Of a stretch of DNA of 64,000 bases, positions 35,779-46,600 are shown in pieces. Every line of letters starts with the position of its first letter. Within the stretch, counting starts at the first letter, position 1. A program made the translations under genes and the position numbers. Under the pieces are notes generated by a model that worked only from the letters and a program-made list of their open reading frames with translations, had not been told where the DNA came from and did not search any database. Location: assembly GCA_963700925.1 (NCBI GenBank), contig OY969553.1, positions 2,046,001-2,110,000 of the forward strand. The letters run 5' to 3'. The DNA comes from CAWJMD01 sp963700925. Its GTDB lineage: Bacteria; Actinomycetota; Actinomycetes; Actinomycetales; CAWJMD01.

Positions 35779-36859
35779 CTAGGGCTGCGGCTCCTCATCC
35801 ACCTCGAAGGAGTGGAGCGCGTCTGAGGCAAGGTGGATCAGCCCGGCTCCCTGCATGCTCAGCAGGCGAGCGAACTCCGAGTCCAGTGTTGGCTCGAAGC
35901 AGGTGTGGGTGGCTGCGACGAGCCAGATAATCGACTCGAGGCTGGGCTGGACGACCGTTTTGGTGAAACCGGGCATCGGACCGAGCGAATAGCCCTCATC
36001 CATCAGGACTGCCGTGCGGACGCCGCCCGAGTCGTTGTGGACGAGCCCGTGGGACGACGAAACCAGCAACCTTCGTTCGTCATAGCCAGCAAGCGCCTCC
36101 AGACGATCGAAGGTAGGACGGGGATATTCACCCGAAGCGCTCCTTGGAAGCAGCGGTATGGCCCAGCCGTAGGCGTCCCGGAAGCGCGATCGTGCGCCAG
36201 CGACCGCGTGCTCCTCCTCCAGTCTCACCGCTTGGCGGTATCGCTCGTCCAGATCATCACGCGAAACAGGGCCAACGCCGTGTTGCTCGTAGTAGGAGTG
36301 AAGCCTCCGGGTCTGTACGACGATCCCATGGTCTAGATACCGCTGGGCAATGGTGTGGCCACCCTCAACCACGAGGCGCGCAGTGACCGCCAGTTCATGA
36401 AGCCCACGCCATCTCGCTGCCGCTGCCCACCCAGAAGCCCTGTTCCGCCAGGTGCCGAATCTCCTCGAAGGTGATCGTCGATGCACTATGAATCAGGGCC
36501 AGGCTAGAACGGACCGGGGTGTGCTGGTCCTCTGCTACGACGTCGATGCGCTCGAGCATGAGCAGGCCGTGCTGCTCGAGGGCGAACGTGATGTGTTCCA
36601 TGGCCCTCAATTGCGGGCCGCAGTCTCGCTGAAGCTGGGCGCGCGTGCTGGCGTCGCGCTCGGTCTTCTTAGAACGTGACTCGTCGGCGTGTTTGCGGAT
36701 GTCGCCAGCTACCTCAGGTGCCATCGCCATGACGCGATCGCCCCAACGGCCGATTCCCGGCACGTGATTCACATCTTGTGCAGCTCCAGTGGGCTGACTC
36801 CCTCGAATGACCGTCTCGAGTTCCGGATCACGTGGCGGCTCCCTCATGTCAGGCTCCAT
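35779..36859 (-). pseudogene. DUF5677-domain protein, one frameshift
   Basis: The N-terminal part (from MEPDMREPP at 36859; ALEQHGLLMLERIDVVAEDQ and SALALIHSASTITFEEIRH-like sequence) and the C-terminal part (RWRGLHELAVTARLVVEGGH, IAQRYLDHGIVVQTRR and beyond) lie in different frames. The shift is near 36412-36425. Joined, they give about 360 residues, matching the DUF5677 pattern of a helical domain with conserved RWR and ARYLxH-type motifs. It starts 9 bases after the stop of the GIY-YIG-like gene, so it is the third member of the GmrSD operon. Function unknown. Confidence 0.7.
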
Positions 36860-36867
36860 GCTGCCAC

Positions 36868-37279
36868 TCAGTACCGGACGCGGTTCCACAGACTCGCTTC
36901 ATTGAGTCTCGCCATCGCAAGCCGCTCCAGGGCGATGGCCGTGGCTCGGTCGCTGCAGGTTGCCAGCGAACCTCGAGGTCAGCTTGGGTCAGCGCCTGCG
37001 CTGCCCAGGTCCGAGTTCTACTCGGTGTTCCCGCGCGCGCCTCCACCAGCATTTGGTTCGACCAATCTGCATCGGCGAGTGCACGATCCATCGCTGCCTG
37101 GCCGAGGCCAGAGACTGCAGCCTTGCCAGACAGGTAAACGGTGAGGCGACCCCTCGGCCGTTCACTCGTTGGCGCGCCATGTAAACGCCGGGCACCGATG
37201 GAGCAGCACCCGACGCCTCGGACAGCGGCCGCCAGTTGGACCAGTCCGCCACGTCGTCGGTCAGGTGGGCGCTTGTCAT
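36868..37279 (-). pseudogene. GIY-YIG-like family protein, frameshifted and missing the YIG strand
   Basis: The start (MTSAHLTDDVADWSNWRPLS, then APSVPGVYMARQ) overlaps the GmrSD stop by 4 bases. After a shift near 37147 it continues GRLTVYLSGKAAVSGLGQAA, MDRALADADW and TWAAQALTQADLEVRW. After another shift near 36950 it ends AIALERLAMARLNEASLWNR and VRY, the usual family end. GVY stands for GIY, but the strand with the second YIG-type motif that normally follows is absent, so about a dozen residues are missing. It would be a nuclease-like or DNA-binding partner of GmrSD. Confidence 0.65.
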
Positions 37280-39137
37280 GATGTAGGTCGCGGCCACACC
37301 TGACACAGCACCTCGGTCAGTTTCACCGACCGCTGGCGGATGTCGTTCTCGGTCCAACCTTCGACTTGGTGATCCACGATCTCGCGACTGAGGAGAAGGA
37401 CGCTGTATTTGTTGAGAAGGGAGCGTTTCCCCAGACCCTTGTTGTCGCCGGCGGTCTTCAGGAAGGCGGTGTCGGCGTCGGTCCACGGCCGATGTGACAG
37501 CGTGCCGTTCAGGTCCGAGGTGACCAGTGTGAGGTTGCCCAGGGTGTTGACGAGTTTGTCGCGGTCGGCGGCTTCTTCTTGAGAGAGTTTTGGCTCTGGG
37601 TCCCAGTGGCTGCGCCAGGCTTGGGGCATGACGTGTTCGACTTGCAGCCTGGCAGGGATGGTGACCGCCTCGTGACGCTGGGTGCGCATCCTCATCTCCA
37701 GCGCTTCCAGGACCACGCGGAGGCGAGATTGGCGCACGTTGCCGTAGAGCTTGATCCCGGGGAGTCCGGTGATCATGTCGTCGTCGCTTGGCCAGGTCCG
37801 AGCGTCGGCTGTCTGGTTGGCGAGGAAGTCCCGGACTGCAGCTCCGACATCGTCGACGAGGACGTCGTCGAGGGCGGCCAGGATCGCGACCATCATCTTG
37901 TTGACGTCCTTCATGGTGCTCCGCAGCAGGGTTCGACGAATGACCCAGCTCTCCAACGCGCCGAGAGCAGGGCGATCTGGTTCTCGGGCACCTCGTGGTT
38001 CTCCGAGAGCATCCACAGCAGCAGCGGGGTCGTCGATGCCAGCTCCAGGGTCTCCACGACCCGCCCGTAGAAGCGGCCCTCGACGGTGTCTCTCGAAAGC
38101 TGGGCGAAGTTGCGGAACGTGTTGGCGTCTCGACGCAGCTCGCTGAGGAGACGCTCTGCGTCGCTCGCCGTGGTCATCAGCGATTTCGCGTATGCGATGA
38201 ACTCGCGGAAGACCTCGTCGGTGAGGACGTCGGCGCGACGGCGCATGGTCAGCCAGTACTGCAGGAAGATGTCGATCCGGGATCGCAAGTGGCGGCCTTG
38301 CGTGATCTCGTCTCGCCACCAGTCGTCGTCGAAGTCCGCCCAGTACTTCTCCGGCCAGCAGTCGACGTCGGCGTCCCACCCGTCGCCGATCTGGAAGACC
38401 CAGTTCTTGATCAGGTCAGCCTTGAGCAGCGGGGTCCCGCGGTCGTTGAGGGTCTCGAAGATGACCTGGTCGTCGTCGTGACCGGTGAGGTTGATGGCCA
38501 CGACGTAGAGCCGAGATTGGACGACGTCGGCCAAGGCTGCCACGCGGGCCTTCTCGTCCCCGAAGCGTTGTTCGCCCTCGTCGACTATGCCGGCTAGCCA
38601 GTTACCGACCTCGGACCGGAAGAACTCGTGCGCCTCAACGATCAGGTGGTCACCGTTGTGCGATCCGATCTTGTCCATCGCGTACTCGAAGGCGGACCGG
38701 TCCGAGCGGGACGGCCAGAGCTTGAAGCGCTCCGGGCGTCCGGCAAACCGCTTCGCCTGGTTCAGAATCAGTTCCTCGATCGCCTCTGCCTCGACCTCGT
38801 GGCCCCTGCTCAGCACGGCCTCGTGGACGGCGTCGAGCATGATCTGAAGCGTGGTGCTGCGCTGCTGGCCATCGATCACGGACTGCCTGGTTACGTCGCC
38901 CGCGATGGCTGGCTTCAACTTGAACACGACGGCGCCGAGGAAGTGGCCGCCGACCCCTTCTAGTGCAGCTTCGTCGCCGTCCGCGGCGATGACCTTCTCG
39001 GCTACTCGGCGGACGTCTTGCCACAGTGGCTGCCACTGGTCATCCAGAGTCCAGACATAGGGCCGCTGGAACGCAGGAATCTCGTAATGGACCGTTGTGC
39101 CGAACAGTTCACGCGGGTTGAGCGCGTCGGCCTTCAT
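37276..39137 (-). pseudogene. GmrSD-like type IV restriction enzyme (DUF262 plus DUF1524), one frameshift
   Basis: The N-terminal DUF262 domain has the ParB-like motifs YEIPAFQRPYVW near residue 20 and VIDGQQRSTTLQIMLDAV near residue 88, with FETLNDRGTPLLKADLIKNW near residue 240. The C-terminal DUF1524 domain has the HNH-type sequence LQVEHVMPQAW and LGNLTLVTSDLNG. The two parts are separated by a one-base shift near 37960. Restored, the protein has 620 residues, normal for GmrSD enzymes, which cut DNA with modified cytosines using NTP. It leads a three-gene coupled operon. Confidence 0.85.
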
Positions 39138-39331
39138 GGTATTTCCCCTCGTGGCCCGGTACGCGAGTCAGGGTAGAGGAGGCGGCGGCCCCGGAGATGC
39201 ACGCTTGCGGAATCGGGTCGCTCACCGTTGGCTCGGCGTCCGTCGGCGTCGCTTCAACAGGACCACAGCGGCGCCCCCCACTACACCTATGCCGCTTCCT
39301 CATCGCCGGCGAATCATGTTCAAAGCATCCG

Positions 39332-40039
39332 CTATGTGTGACCTCGCCTGGGCCAGGCTGAGACCACGGCTTGGTCGAGGAACTCCTCCAGGTCCAACGC
39401 CACGGGTTGGCCGAAGTCCAAGCAGCGCGTACGCGATGACCTGCTGGGCATCTCGCAGTCTCAGTTCGGAGGCTCGCGTGGCCTTGATCCCGGCCACGGT
39501 GCTGCCGATGATCAGGTCGGCGTCGGCGCCACCCACCGCCGCGGAGCCCGAGAACGTCGGTTCCGGGCACACGGCGCTGGTTCGGGTCATCAGGGCCGGG
39601 AGCGTTGTCGCGGAGACGGCGCGGACGTCGGCGACCCAAGGGGCGGGCACACCCTGAGGGCCCCTTCCAAGGTGCCGCGGTCAGCAGCGGTTCGTACCAG
39701 TCCTCGGCAAGGGCGGCGCGGTGGCTGCGGCAGCCACGACCCAGAAGCCCGATCAGGCCCGCCGCGCGGGCGGGGGATGCCCCGCGTGAAGGACTTGGGC
39801 GGCCCCAAAGGAGCGGCGTAGCCGGGGCCGGCAAGAGCTGAGCGCGCCCAGACCGGCCGTTCACTGATGGCGTGGCCAAGGACTTCGGCTTGCTGCCCCT
39901 CGAGGGCATGGATCGGCTCGCGGCCCGCTAGCGCAGGTTCCAAGTCGATCGCATCCAGACGCGGCAGAGGCTCTTCACCCTCATCGAGCGCGCGGCGCAA
40001 TGGACTGGCTGGATTGTCTAGGTGCTTTCGAAGCCTCAC
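39332..40039 (-). pseudogene. Hypothetical protein with a PD-(D/E)xK-like motif, frameshifted
   Basis: The gene starts MRLRKHLDNPASPLRRALDE at 40039 and continues in other frames as AGLIGLLGRGCRSHRAALAE, FSGSAAVGGADADLIIGSTV, AGIKATRASELRLRDAQQVI, AYALLDFGQPVALDLEEF and a TAG at 39332. The DADLIIG and IKAT pair spaced by a short turn resembles the D and xK of PD-(D/E)xK folds seen in other island proteins. At least two one-base shifts break it. The family has no name I can give. Confidence 0.55.
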
Positions 40040-40227
40040 GGCCGGAGGGTAGGCGCCTGGGATGACAGCGCCGGTCTGGTGCTAGCGGACCCTGTCGAAA
40101 CGGGGCCGTGCCAAAGAGTTGACGCCGGCGGCCCCTGGTCCACTTACCTCTGTGGCATCCGTAGGCAGGGTCGACCTAGCCGAGACACGTCAGGTGTGAG
40201 CGCGGTCCAGCGAGTCGGGATGCACTT

Positions 40228-42078
40228 CTATGCCAGATACGCGGTCCTAGCGGCCTTGGCCTTCTCCCAGTCCTCTTGCAGCTCATCAATCGTCGGCTTG
40301 GTGCTCGTGTACTCGGCGGCGTGCGAGTGCCCGGTCATCCGGTCGCATGCCCGGGCGAACAGGGGCTCAATGACGGCCACGGCCGCGTCGAAGCGGCTGG
40401 TGTCGATCTTGGAGAGACGCGTCATCATGACGTTCGCCCGATACCGCTGTGTGACGTTCTGAAGGAGTTCCTGCTCGACGAACGCCTCACACCAGGCGCG
40501 GAGCAGGTCGTAGGTCTCCTTGATCAAGGCGTCCTGCAGGACCGGCTCGGCCCCGGGGATGCTCTCGAGCTTCACGTTGATCCGCTTGGCCAGGTCGGCC
40601 GCGGTATCCAGTCGCGGTTCAACGTCGGGCGCCAGGATGCCCTTGGTGGTCCCACCGTCGCGGACCTCGTAGATCTTGGCTCGCAGTTTCTTGTTCTGCC
40701 GCACCGAGATCAGTGCCGAGGCGAACATGATGTTGTGTGTCAGCACGATGACCTGGTGGGATTCGGCGAGCTGCTGGATCCGGGAGGCCACCTCGTCGAG
40801 GCGGCGGTAGTCCAAGCTGGTTACCGGGTCGTCGAAGACCAGTGGCGCCTTGGTCTCTCTCATCCGACTCTCGGCGAGGAAGTCAGCGATCGCGAGGACC
40901 TTCTGCTCGCCCTCGGACAGCACCCAGGAGGGCTTGTACCTGGCCACGACCTTCTTGCGTTGCGCCTGCCCGCTCCTGCCTTGGAAGGTCAGCGCGACGC
41001 CGGGCGCCCGCAGGCGGCTGCACTCCTCGGCGAACAGGCCCTCAAAGTTCTTGTTGACCAGATCTTCACTGGCAAGCTTGGACTGGATGGTCAGCTGCTT
41101 CGCGGCGCCGTTGGAGATCACCCGGGACAACTTTTCGAGCTGGTCGGCGCGTTTGGCGCGACGCACATACTCGCGTGCGGCCGGCAGGTTACGGGCGAGT
41201 TCGATTCGGGCGGTGAGCTCGGCGAGCTCCTTCTGCTTCGAGGCCAGCAGCGTGGTGGCGTTCACCTTGTCCTCGGCCAGCTTGGTCGCGGTCTGCTGCG
41301 CGTCCTTTGCCAACGGCTCGAGGGTCGGTGACAGCGCGGCTGCGTCGGCGGGCAACTCAGCCTGTGTCAGTGCGTGACCGCTGGCCGTCTCCTGCAGCAT
41401 CGTGCGGACACCCTCAAGGACAGCCAAGGCCGACGCGCTCCACGGGGGTGCCGCGTCGAGGTCGGCCTGCGCCGACACGAACTCCAGAGCCGCGGCCAGT
41501 TCCGAGCTGTCCAGCGGCAGGCTGGCCCCGGCCAGTGACTCCCGGGCGGCGGCAAGTTGCTGCGTCACCGTCTCGTCGAGGAAGGTGCGGTATCGCCCGA
41601 CCAGGTCAAGGGCGGCCGGGCTCAGGACCTGCGTGCAGTACAGGCAGGTGTCACCAGCCCGGGGGTAGTGCTCTGCGTCTAGGTGCCGGCGGTAATTGTC
41701 ACCGGCCACGATGAATCGCTGCCATTCCTCGTCGGGCGCTCCGGGCAGCTCCGTGGGGGTGAAGAGCAGTTCGCGCGCCTCTGCTCCTCGCTGCTGCGCG
41801 GCGGCCAGAGACTCGCGAGCGGCGTCGTACGCCGCGGTGTCGTACTCCGCCACGATGCGCAGCACCCTCGCCAGGCGCGTCAGGTCACGCTGGCTCTGTC
41901 GCGCATTCGTCAGCAGCGCGTCGAGGGTGTTGGCGCGCAGCGCCTCGACGTCACTTTGAAGGCGATCACGTTGAGCCTCGGCGGCGTCACCGATTGTCGC
42001 CAGCCGCCCCAGCTCTGTCAGGTCTGAGGTGGCCCCCAGGGTCTCAATCACTTCTACGACAGTTGCGTCAGGACCGTC
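40228..42078 (-). pseudogene. AAA_13-type ATPase lacking its N-terminus
   Basis: About 610 residues are open. There is a zinc-like CLYCTQVL in the long coiled-coil, the ABC-like signature LSEGEQKVLAIADFL, Walker B APLVFDDPVTSLDYRRLDEV and an H-loop LTHNIMF. The Walker A that must lie near the N-terminus is absent: the first residues with family character (VVEVIETLGATSDLTELG) sit mid-way through the usual N-terminal region, and upstream in all three frames I find no GxxGxGK(S/T). AAA_13 proteins include PrrC-type anticodon nucleases and partners of type I systems. This copy is probably dead. Confidence 0.7.
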
Positions 42079-42327
42079 ACCAGAGGGGTGCCCGCTGCAA
42101 CGGGTGCCCCTCTCTGCATGCTCTTTGGCTAGGCGTTGGTCCGGACCCGAGCGTAGGGCCGGCCAGGGCGGGCAGCAACCCCCAGCGCACATATTCAACA
42201 GGTGCAGCCTGTAGAACCCGCGCGTGCAGCGGACGTCGCAATGATCTGGGTCGACGTTTGTACAGGTCGCCTGGGCACGTCATATATGTGCGCCGCCCTA
42301 GGGCGACGGCGCAGATATTGTGCGGGT

Positions 42328-42774
42328 ATGGACGGTCAGTCGCCGGAGCCGATAGCCTCGCAGCTACCAACCACTCGGAGCCCGACCAGCTCCACGAAGC
42401 GGAGAGAGCTATCCGCTGAGATGCCCCGACGCCTGAGCACCTTCGTGTCCGCTGATGCAGCCACAGTCCCGTCCGTCTGCTGGGTCCTTGAGAGGGCTGT
42501 CGAGCCGGCGTCTCGACAGCGCTGCATGAACCCGGAGTGCAAGAGGAAGATCACCCGGCCGGAACGCGGCCGGCTGCCCACCTTCTACAGCCGAGGCTGC
42601 CGTGAAGCCTTCGACTACGAGCGCTCGTGCCTGCTCGCCGACATCCAAGCGCTGTCGGAGGCGATGCGGGTGGGCGGTGGGACGTACGCGGAGAGCCGCC
42701 GCCTTGGTGTCGCGCTCTCGACGTGGCAGTGGGCTCTCATCCGCTACCCCGATCTGGCGCGCTACGCAGACTGA
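42328..42774 (+). CDS. Hypothetical protein with a Cys4-type zinc ribbon
   Basis: The 148-residue product has a central CMNPECKRKITRPERG and a later YSRGCREAFDYERSC, giving C-x4-C and C-x(8)-C spacing that could bind zinc. The C-terminal half is helical and ends WALIRYPDLARYAD. Related short proteins occur in actinobacteria without a known function. It converges with hsdR and overlaps its stop by 13 bases. The first 70 residues are Ser/Thr/Pro-rich and may be unstructured. Confidence 0.55.
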   Translation: MDGQSPEPIASQLPTTRSPTSSTKRRELSAEMPRRLSTFVSADAATVPSVCWVLERAVEPASRQRCMNPECKRKITRPERGRLPTFYSRGCREAFDYERSCLLADIQALSEAMRVGGGTYAESRRLGVALSTWQWALIRYPDLARYAD

Positions 42775-45700
42775 CGGAGCGTCTCCCACAGACGCATCAT
42801 CCCCATGATCGCGATGATGTCCTCACGTGAGCGGTCGGCAGCGAGGCGCTCGAGTCCCGTCTGCTGCAGATCGCTGGCGTCGACGATGATGTCCTGCACC
42901 GTGTACCACAAGTCAGGCCCAGAGAAGAAGTCGGACTTGTTGTTGGCCTTCGCCCGAGCACGCAGGTCCTCGTTCTCAAGCATCTTCCGCATGACCGTTT
43001 CGACGGCCGAGACCTGGTCGCCGTCCGACAGCGCATCGCCCTCGAACAGCGCGTTGATCTGTGCCAGCACTTCGTCCCAGGGGACGAGGTCGGCCTCGTG
43101 GCGTCCGCGGGAACCGGCGGCCAAAGTAGCGGCGAGGCCCCCTGCGTCGCCCTCGCTGAGCTTCAGGTCAGAACCCGCCTGCTTGTGCAAGGCGTGGTGT
43201 GTCAGCGTGACCTCGGACAGGTCGATGCCCGGCTCGTGGCGTTGCGAGTCTTTGAGCACCTCCGCCAGCATCCGCGCGAACAGCGACCGCTTCTCCAGAT
43301 CTATGTCGTCGTAGTCGACGATGGCGGACAGGAAGTCGTAGGCGTTGACGAAGCTACGGAGGTCCCGGCGGAAGGTGTCGAGCCGGTCGACCTCGCTGGT
43401 GTCGTGGTCTTGCAGGGCCATCGATACGCAGTGTTGAACCGATCCTTGACAGGGCTGAGGGCGGCAGACAGCTTGCCCTGGCTCGGCTTGGCCTCACCAC
43501 CACCCCAGTAGGCTTCGCGCACGCCTCGACTTCATCGTCGTTGAAGATATGGCCGGCGAGTTTGTCCCGTGATCGAGGACGAGGTTCGGATTGCTTGCCT
43601 CTCGAAGCAACGCCCCCTCGTAGTAGGCCTTGAACGCGGCGAGGACGTCCTCGGCGTCGTTGACGAAGTCGAGGACATAGGTGGTCCTTGCCGGGGTACG
43701 TGCGGTTCAGCCGGGAGAGGGTCTGGACGGCATTGGACGCCGTCGAGGCGCTTGTCGACGTACATCGCGCACAGCAGTGGCTGGTCGAAGCCGGTCTGGA
43801 ACTTGTCGGCGACGATCATCACCTGGTAGTCGGGCTGGCGAAGGCTTCGCGGGAGGTCCGGCCCTTGAGGTCTGGGTTCATCGAGCCTCGGTGAACGTGC
43901 TCGGGACCGTACTCGTCATCTGCGACCTCGCCCGAGAACGCGACAAGCGTCGCGAGTCGTGTAGTCCGCTCCGCGATGTACTTGTCGATCGCGAGCTTGT
44001 AGCGAACTGCCGCCTTGCCGCGAGCGGTCACGACCATCGCCTTGGCTTGCCCGTCCAGAGTGGGGCGACGTTGGCGCGGAAGTGCTCGACGATGATCTCG
44101 ACCTTCTGGCCGATGTTGTACGGGTGCAGCTGTACCCACCGCATCGAGCCTTCATCGCCTCGGACTTCGTCGACCGTCTCTTGCGTCGTAGTCCTGCCCG
44201 CCGTGCGCCGAGGCTGGAAGGCCATCTTGTAGGTGGTGTAGTTCTTCAGCACGTCGAGGATGAAGCCCTCCTCGATCGCCTGCCGCATCGAGTAGAGGTG
44301 GAACGGTCGCTTCTCGACTTCCTCGCCGGTCGGGGGCTGCCGAAGAGTTCCAGCGTCTTGCCCTTTGGTGTCGCCGTGAACGCGAAGAACGACACGTTGG
44401 GCAAGGCCCCGCGCCCTTCGAGCCTCCAGGCGCACGAGGTCATCCACACCAATGTCCCGTCCTCGCCGCCGCGACGTCGTCACGGTCTTCCCCGAAAGCG
44501 TTTGCTCGCAGCTTGTTGGCTGCCTCGCCAGTCTGGGAGGAGTGCGCTTCGTCGACGATCACGGCGAACGTCTTCCCAGCCAGCGCCTTGGACTCGCGGA
44601 TGGCCTCCAGTGCGAACGGCAACGTCTGGATGGTGACGACGATGATCGCGCCGCCGGTGGTGAGGGCCTCCGTCAGCGCCTCCGACTTGGAAGCAAACCG
44701 CTTAGCGAAGTCGCTGCCGTCGCCTGCCCAATGGGCAGCACGACTCCGCGCTTGTGTTCGATCTGGTAGATCGCGTCCTGCAGCTGGTCGTCCAGGACAG
44801 TGCGGTCGGTGATCACGATGACGGAGTCGAAGACCTTGCTCGACTGGTCGTCGTGCAAGGTGGAGAGCTGGTGAGCCAGCCAGGCGATCGAGTTCGTCTT
44901 GCCGGAGCCCGCCGAGTGCTGGACCAGGTACCGCTGACCCGGTCCGTTCGTCTTGGCGTCAGCGAGGGCCTTGGTCACTACAGCGTGCTGGTGGTAGCGC
45001 GGGAAGAGCAGAGAGGATGTCCGAGTCACCCTTCCCGTGACGGGATCCTTGTGCCTGCTGACCTGGACGTGCATGAACTTGCCGAGGATGCCCAGCCAGG
45101 TGTCCCGCTCCAGGACCTCCTCCCACAAGTAGGCGGTGGCGGCTCCGTGCGGGTTGGGCGGGTTGCCCTGGTGCCCGGCGTTGCCTCGATTGAAGGGCAG
45201 GAACCGGGTGGCATCGCCATCGAGCTTGGTGGTCATGTGAACCTCAGCGTTGTCCACAGCGAAGTGCACCAAGGCTCGGTGCCCGAACGACAGCAGCGGC
45301 TCTCGCTTGCGGGTGCGCAGGTCGGTTGGCATGCGGTCCCTCTTGTACTGCCGGATCGCCTCGTGCACGTCCTGCTGGAACTCGCTCTTCAACTCGGCCG
45401 TCGCTACTGGAAGACCGTTGACGAAGAAGACGAGGTCGATCGAGTCCTTCTTGCTCTCTGAGTAGTAGACCTGCCGCACCACCCGCAGGCGCACCGCCCC
45501 GTAGCGGGCCGTCGTGGTCGGGTTCATCGCGTCAGCCGGCCTGAACTGGCACAGGTCGAGCTGCTTCGTGAACTTGAAGCCATACCGCAGCGCCGCCAGT
45601 GTCCCGCCACCAGACTCGAGCGGCCGGTCGAGCGACTCGGCGAGGCGGTCGAGGAGCCGCTCACGATCCTTTGGGGTCGAGGCGACCGCCGTCAGCGTGT

Positions 45701-45854
45701 CCGGCTGGGTCTCCTCTAGCCAGGCGAACAAGTCGTCGGGGTACAAGGCCCGCGCCTTGTCGTAGCCCTTCGCGGCTGGCTCGTAGAGCCATCTATGCGC
45801 TGCCAGGTGGTCGCAGATCTCGACCTCGAGTTGCTTCTCGTGCTCCAGCGCCAC
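42762..45854 (-). pseudogene. hsdR: Type I restriction enzyme R subunit, at least eight frameshifts
   Basis: The N-terminal nuclease (SIDLVFFVNGLPVATAELKS, the D and ExK-type motif) and Walker A (SAGSGKTNSIAWLAH) are in frame from a GTG at 45854 after GGAGGAGG. Helicase motifs follow in changing frames: VIVDEAHSSQTG (DEAH), FFAFTATPKGKTLELFG, MRQAIEEGFILDVLKNYTTY and VADKFQTGFDQPLL. The C-terminus is DLWYTVQDIIVD. Total length of about 1030 residues fits HsdR. With this many shifts it cannot work as it stands, so cutting by the type I system would be lost. Confidence 0.85.
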
Positions 45855-45856
45855 GA

Positions 45857-46600
45857 TCAGGCCTCCTCCCCCTCGAGAACCACGGGCTCGGTCTGAATCG
45901 TCTCGCGCTTCAGGGCTCTCTCCGCATTGCGGGTCCCGTCCATCCAGGCCAGCACGTCGAACACTCGCAACGCCGACACCTCCAGCCCGAGACCAGCGGC
46001 TCTCCGAAGGCCGAGTAGCCGGTGATGCAGCTCTCGATCGTTCGCGTTGAGCGCCTCGTGTAGGGCCGCCCATGTGTTCGGTGCCGCGCTGAAGATGTGC
46101 AACCGGGTCACGTCGTCCACGATCGGGATCATCCGTGGACGCTTGCGCGCCATCAGCTTGCTGGCGCGCGTTGGACCGATCCCTGGCAGCTCGCAAAGGG
46201 CGTGCCACAACGCGTAGGCGGGCTTGAAGGACTGGTCGTCAACCTCATCTACGTCGACAAAGTCCCGATCTGGCCCCAGGTCCTCGAGCAGCACCTCGAA
46301 TCGCCTGCGCCGCCGGGTCAGCAACTCCAGCGCTGCACGCCCGTAGATCGGGGCTGAGAGCAGCGAGGACGACAAGATGTCATCCGCTGTGAACGAGTTC
46401 ACCATCGCCGATCGGGTACCGCTTGGGTCGAAGGTGTCCCAGGCGCCGCCCGTGAACCCGACGTCCTTGCCCGACAAGGGGCGGTAGTAGTGGCCGAGGA
46501 CTTCACTCCCCCGCTCGCTGCCAGACGCCAAGAGGCTCGGCGTGAGCGAAATCCGATGGAACGGCACTGTGTCGCAGCGCAACGCTGCACTCGTGTTCAT
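45857..46600 (-). CDS. DUF6308 family protein encoded inside the type I locus
   Basis: The 247-residue protein has no recognised catalytic site. It starts at ATG 46600, overlapping the hsdS stop by 4 bases, and ends 3 bases before the hsdR GTG, so it is translated with both. The sequence MVNSFTADDILSSSLLSAPI near residue 63 is the DUF6308 signature. CELPGIGPTRASKLMARKRP near residue 140 looks like a helix-hairpin-helix DNA contact. Its tight place between specificity and restriction subunits suggests a role in the complex; unproven. Confidence 0.7.
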   Translation of the reverse strand: MNTSAALRCDTVPFHRISLTPSLLASGSERGSEVLGHYYRPLSGKDVGFTGGAWDTFDPSGTRSAMVNSFTADDILSSSLLSAPIYGRAALELLTRRRRRFEVLLEDLGPDRDFVDVDEVDDQSFKPAYALWHALCELPGIGPTRASKLMARKRPRMIPIVDDVTRLHIFSAAPNTWAALHEALNANDRELHHRLLGLRRAAGLGLEVSALRVFDVLAWMDGTRNAERALKRETIQTEPVVLEGEEA

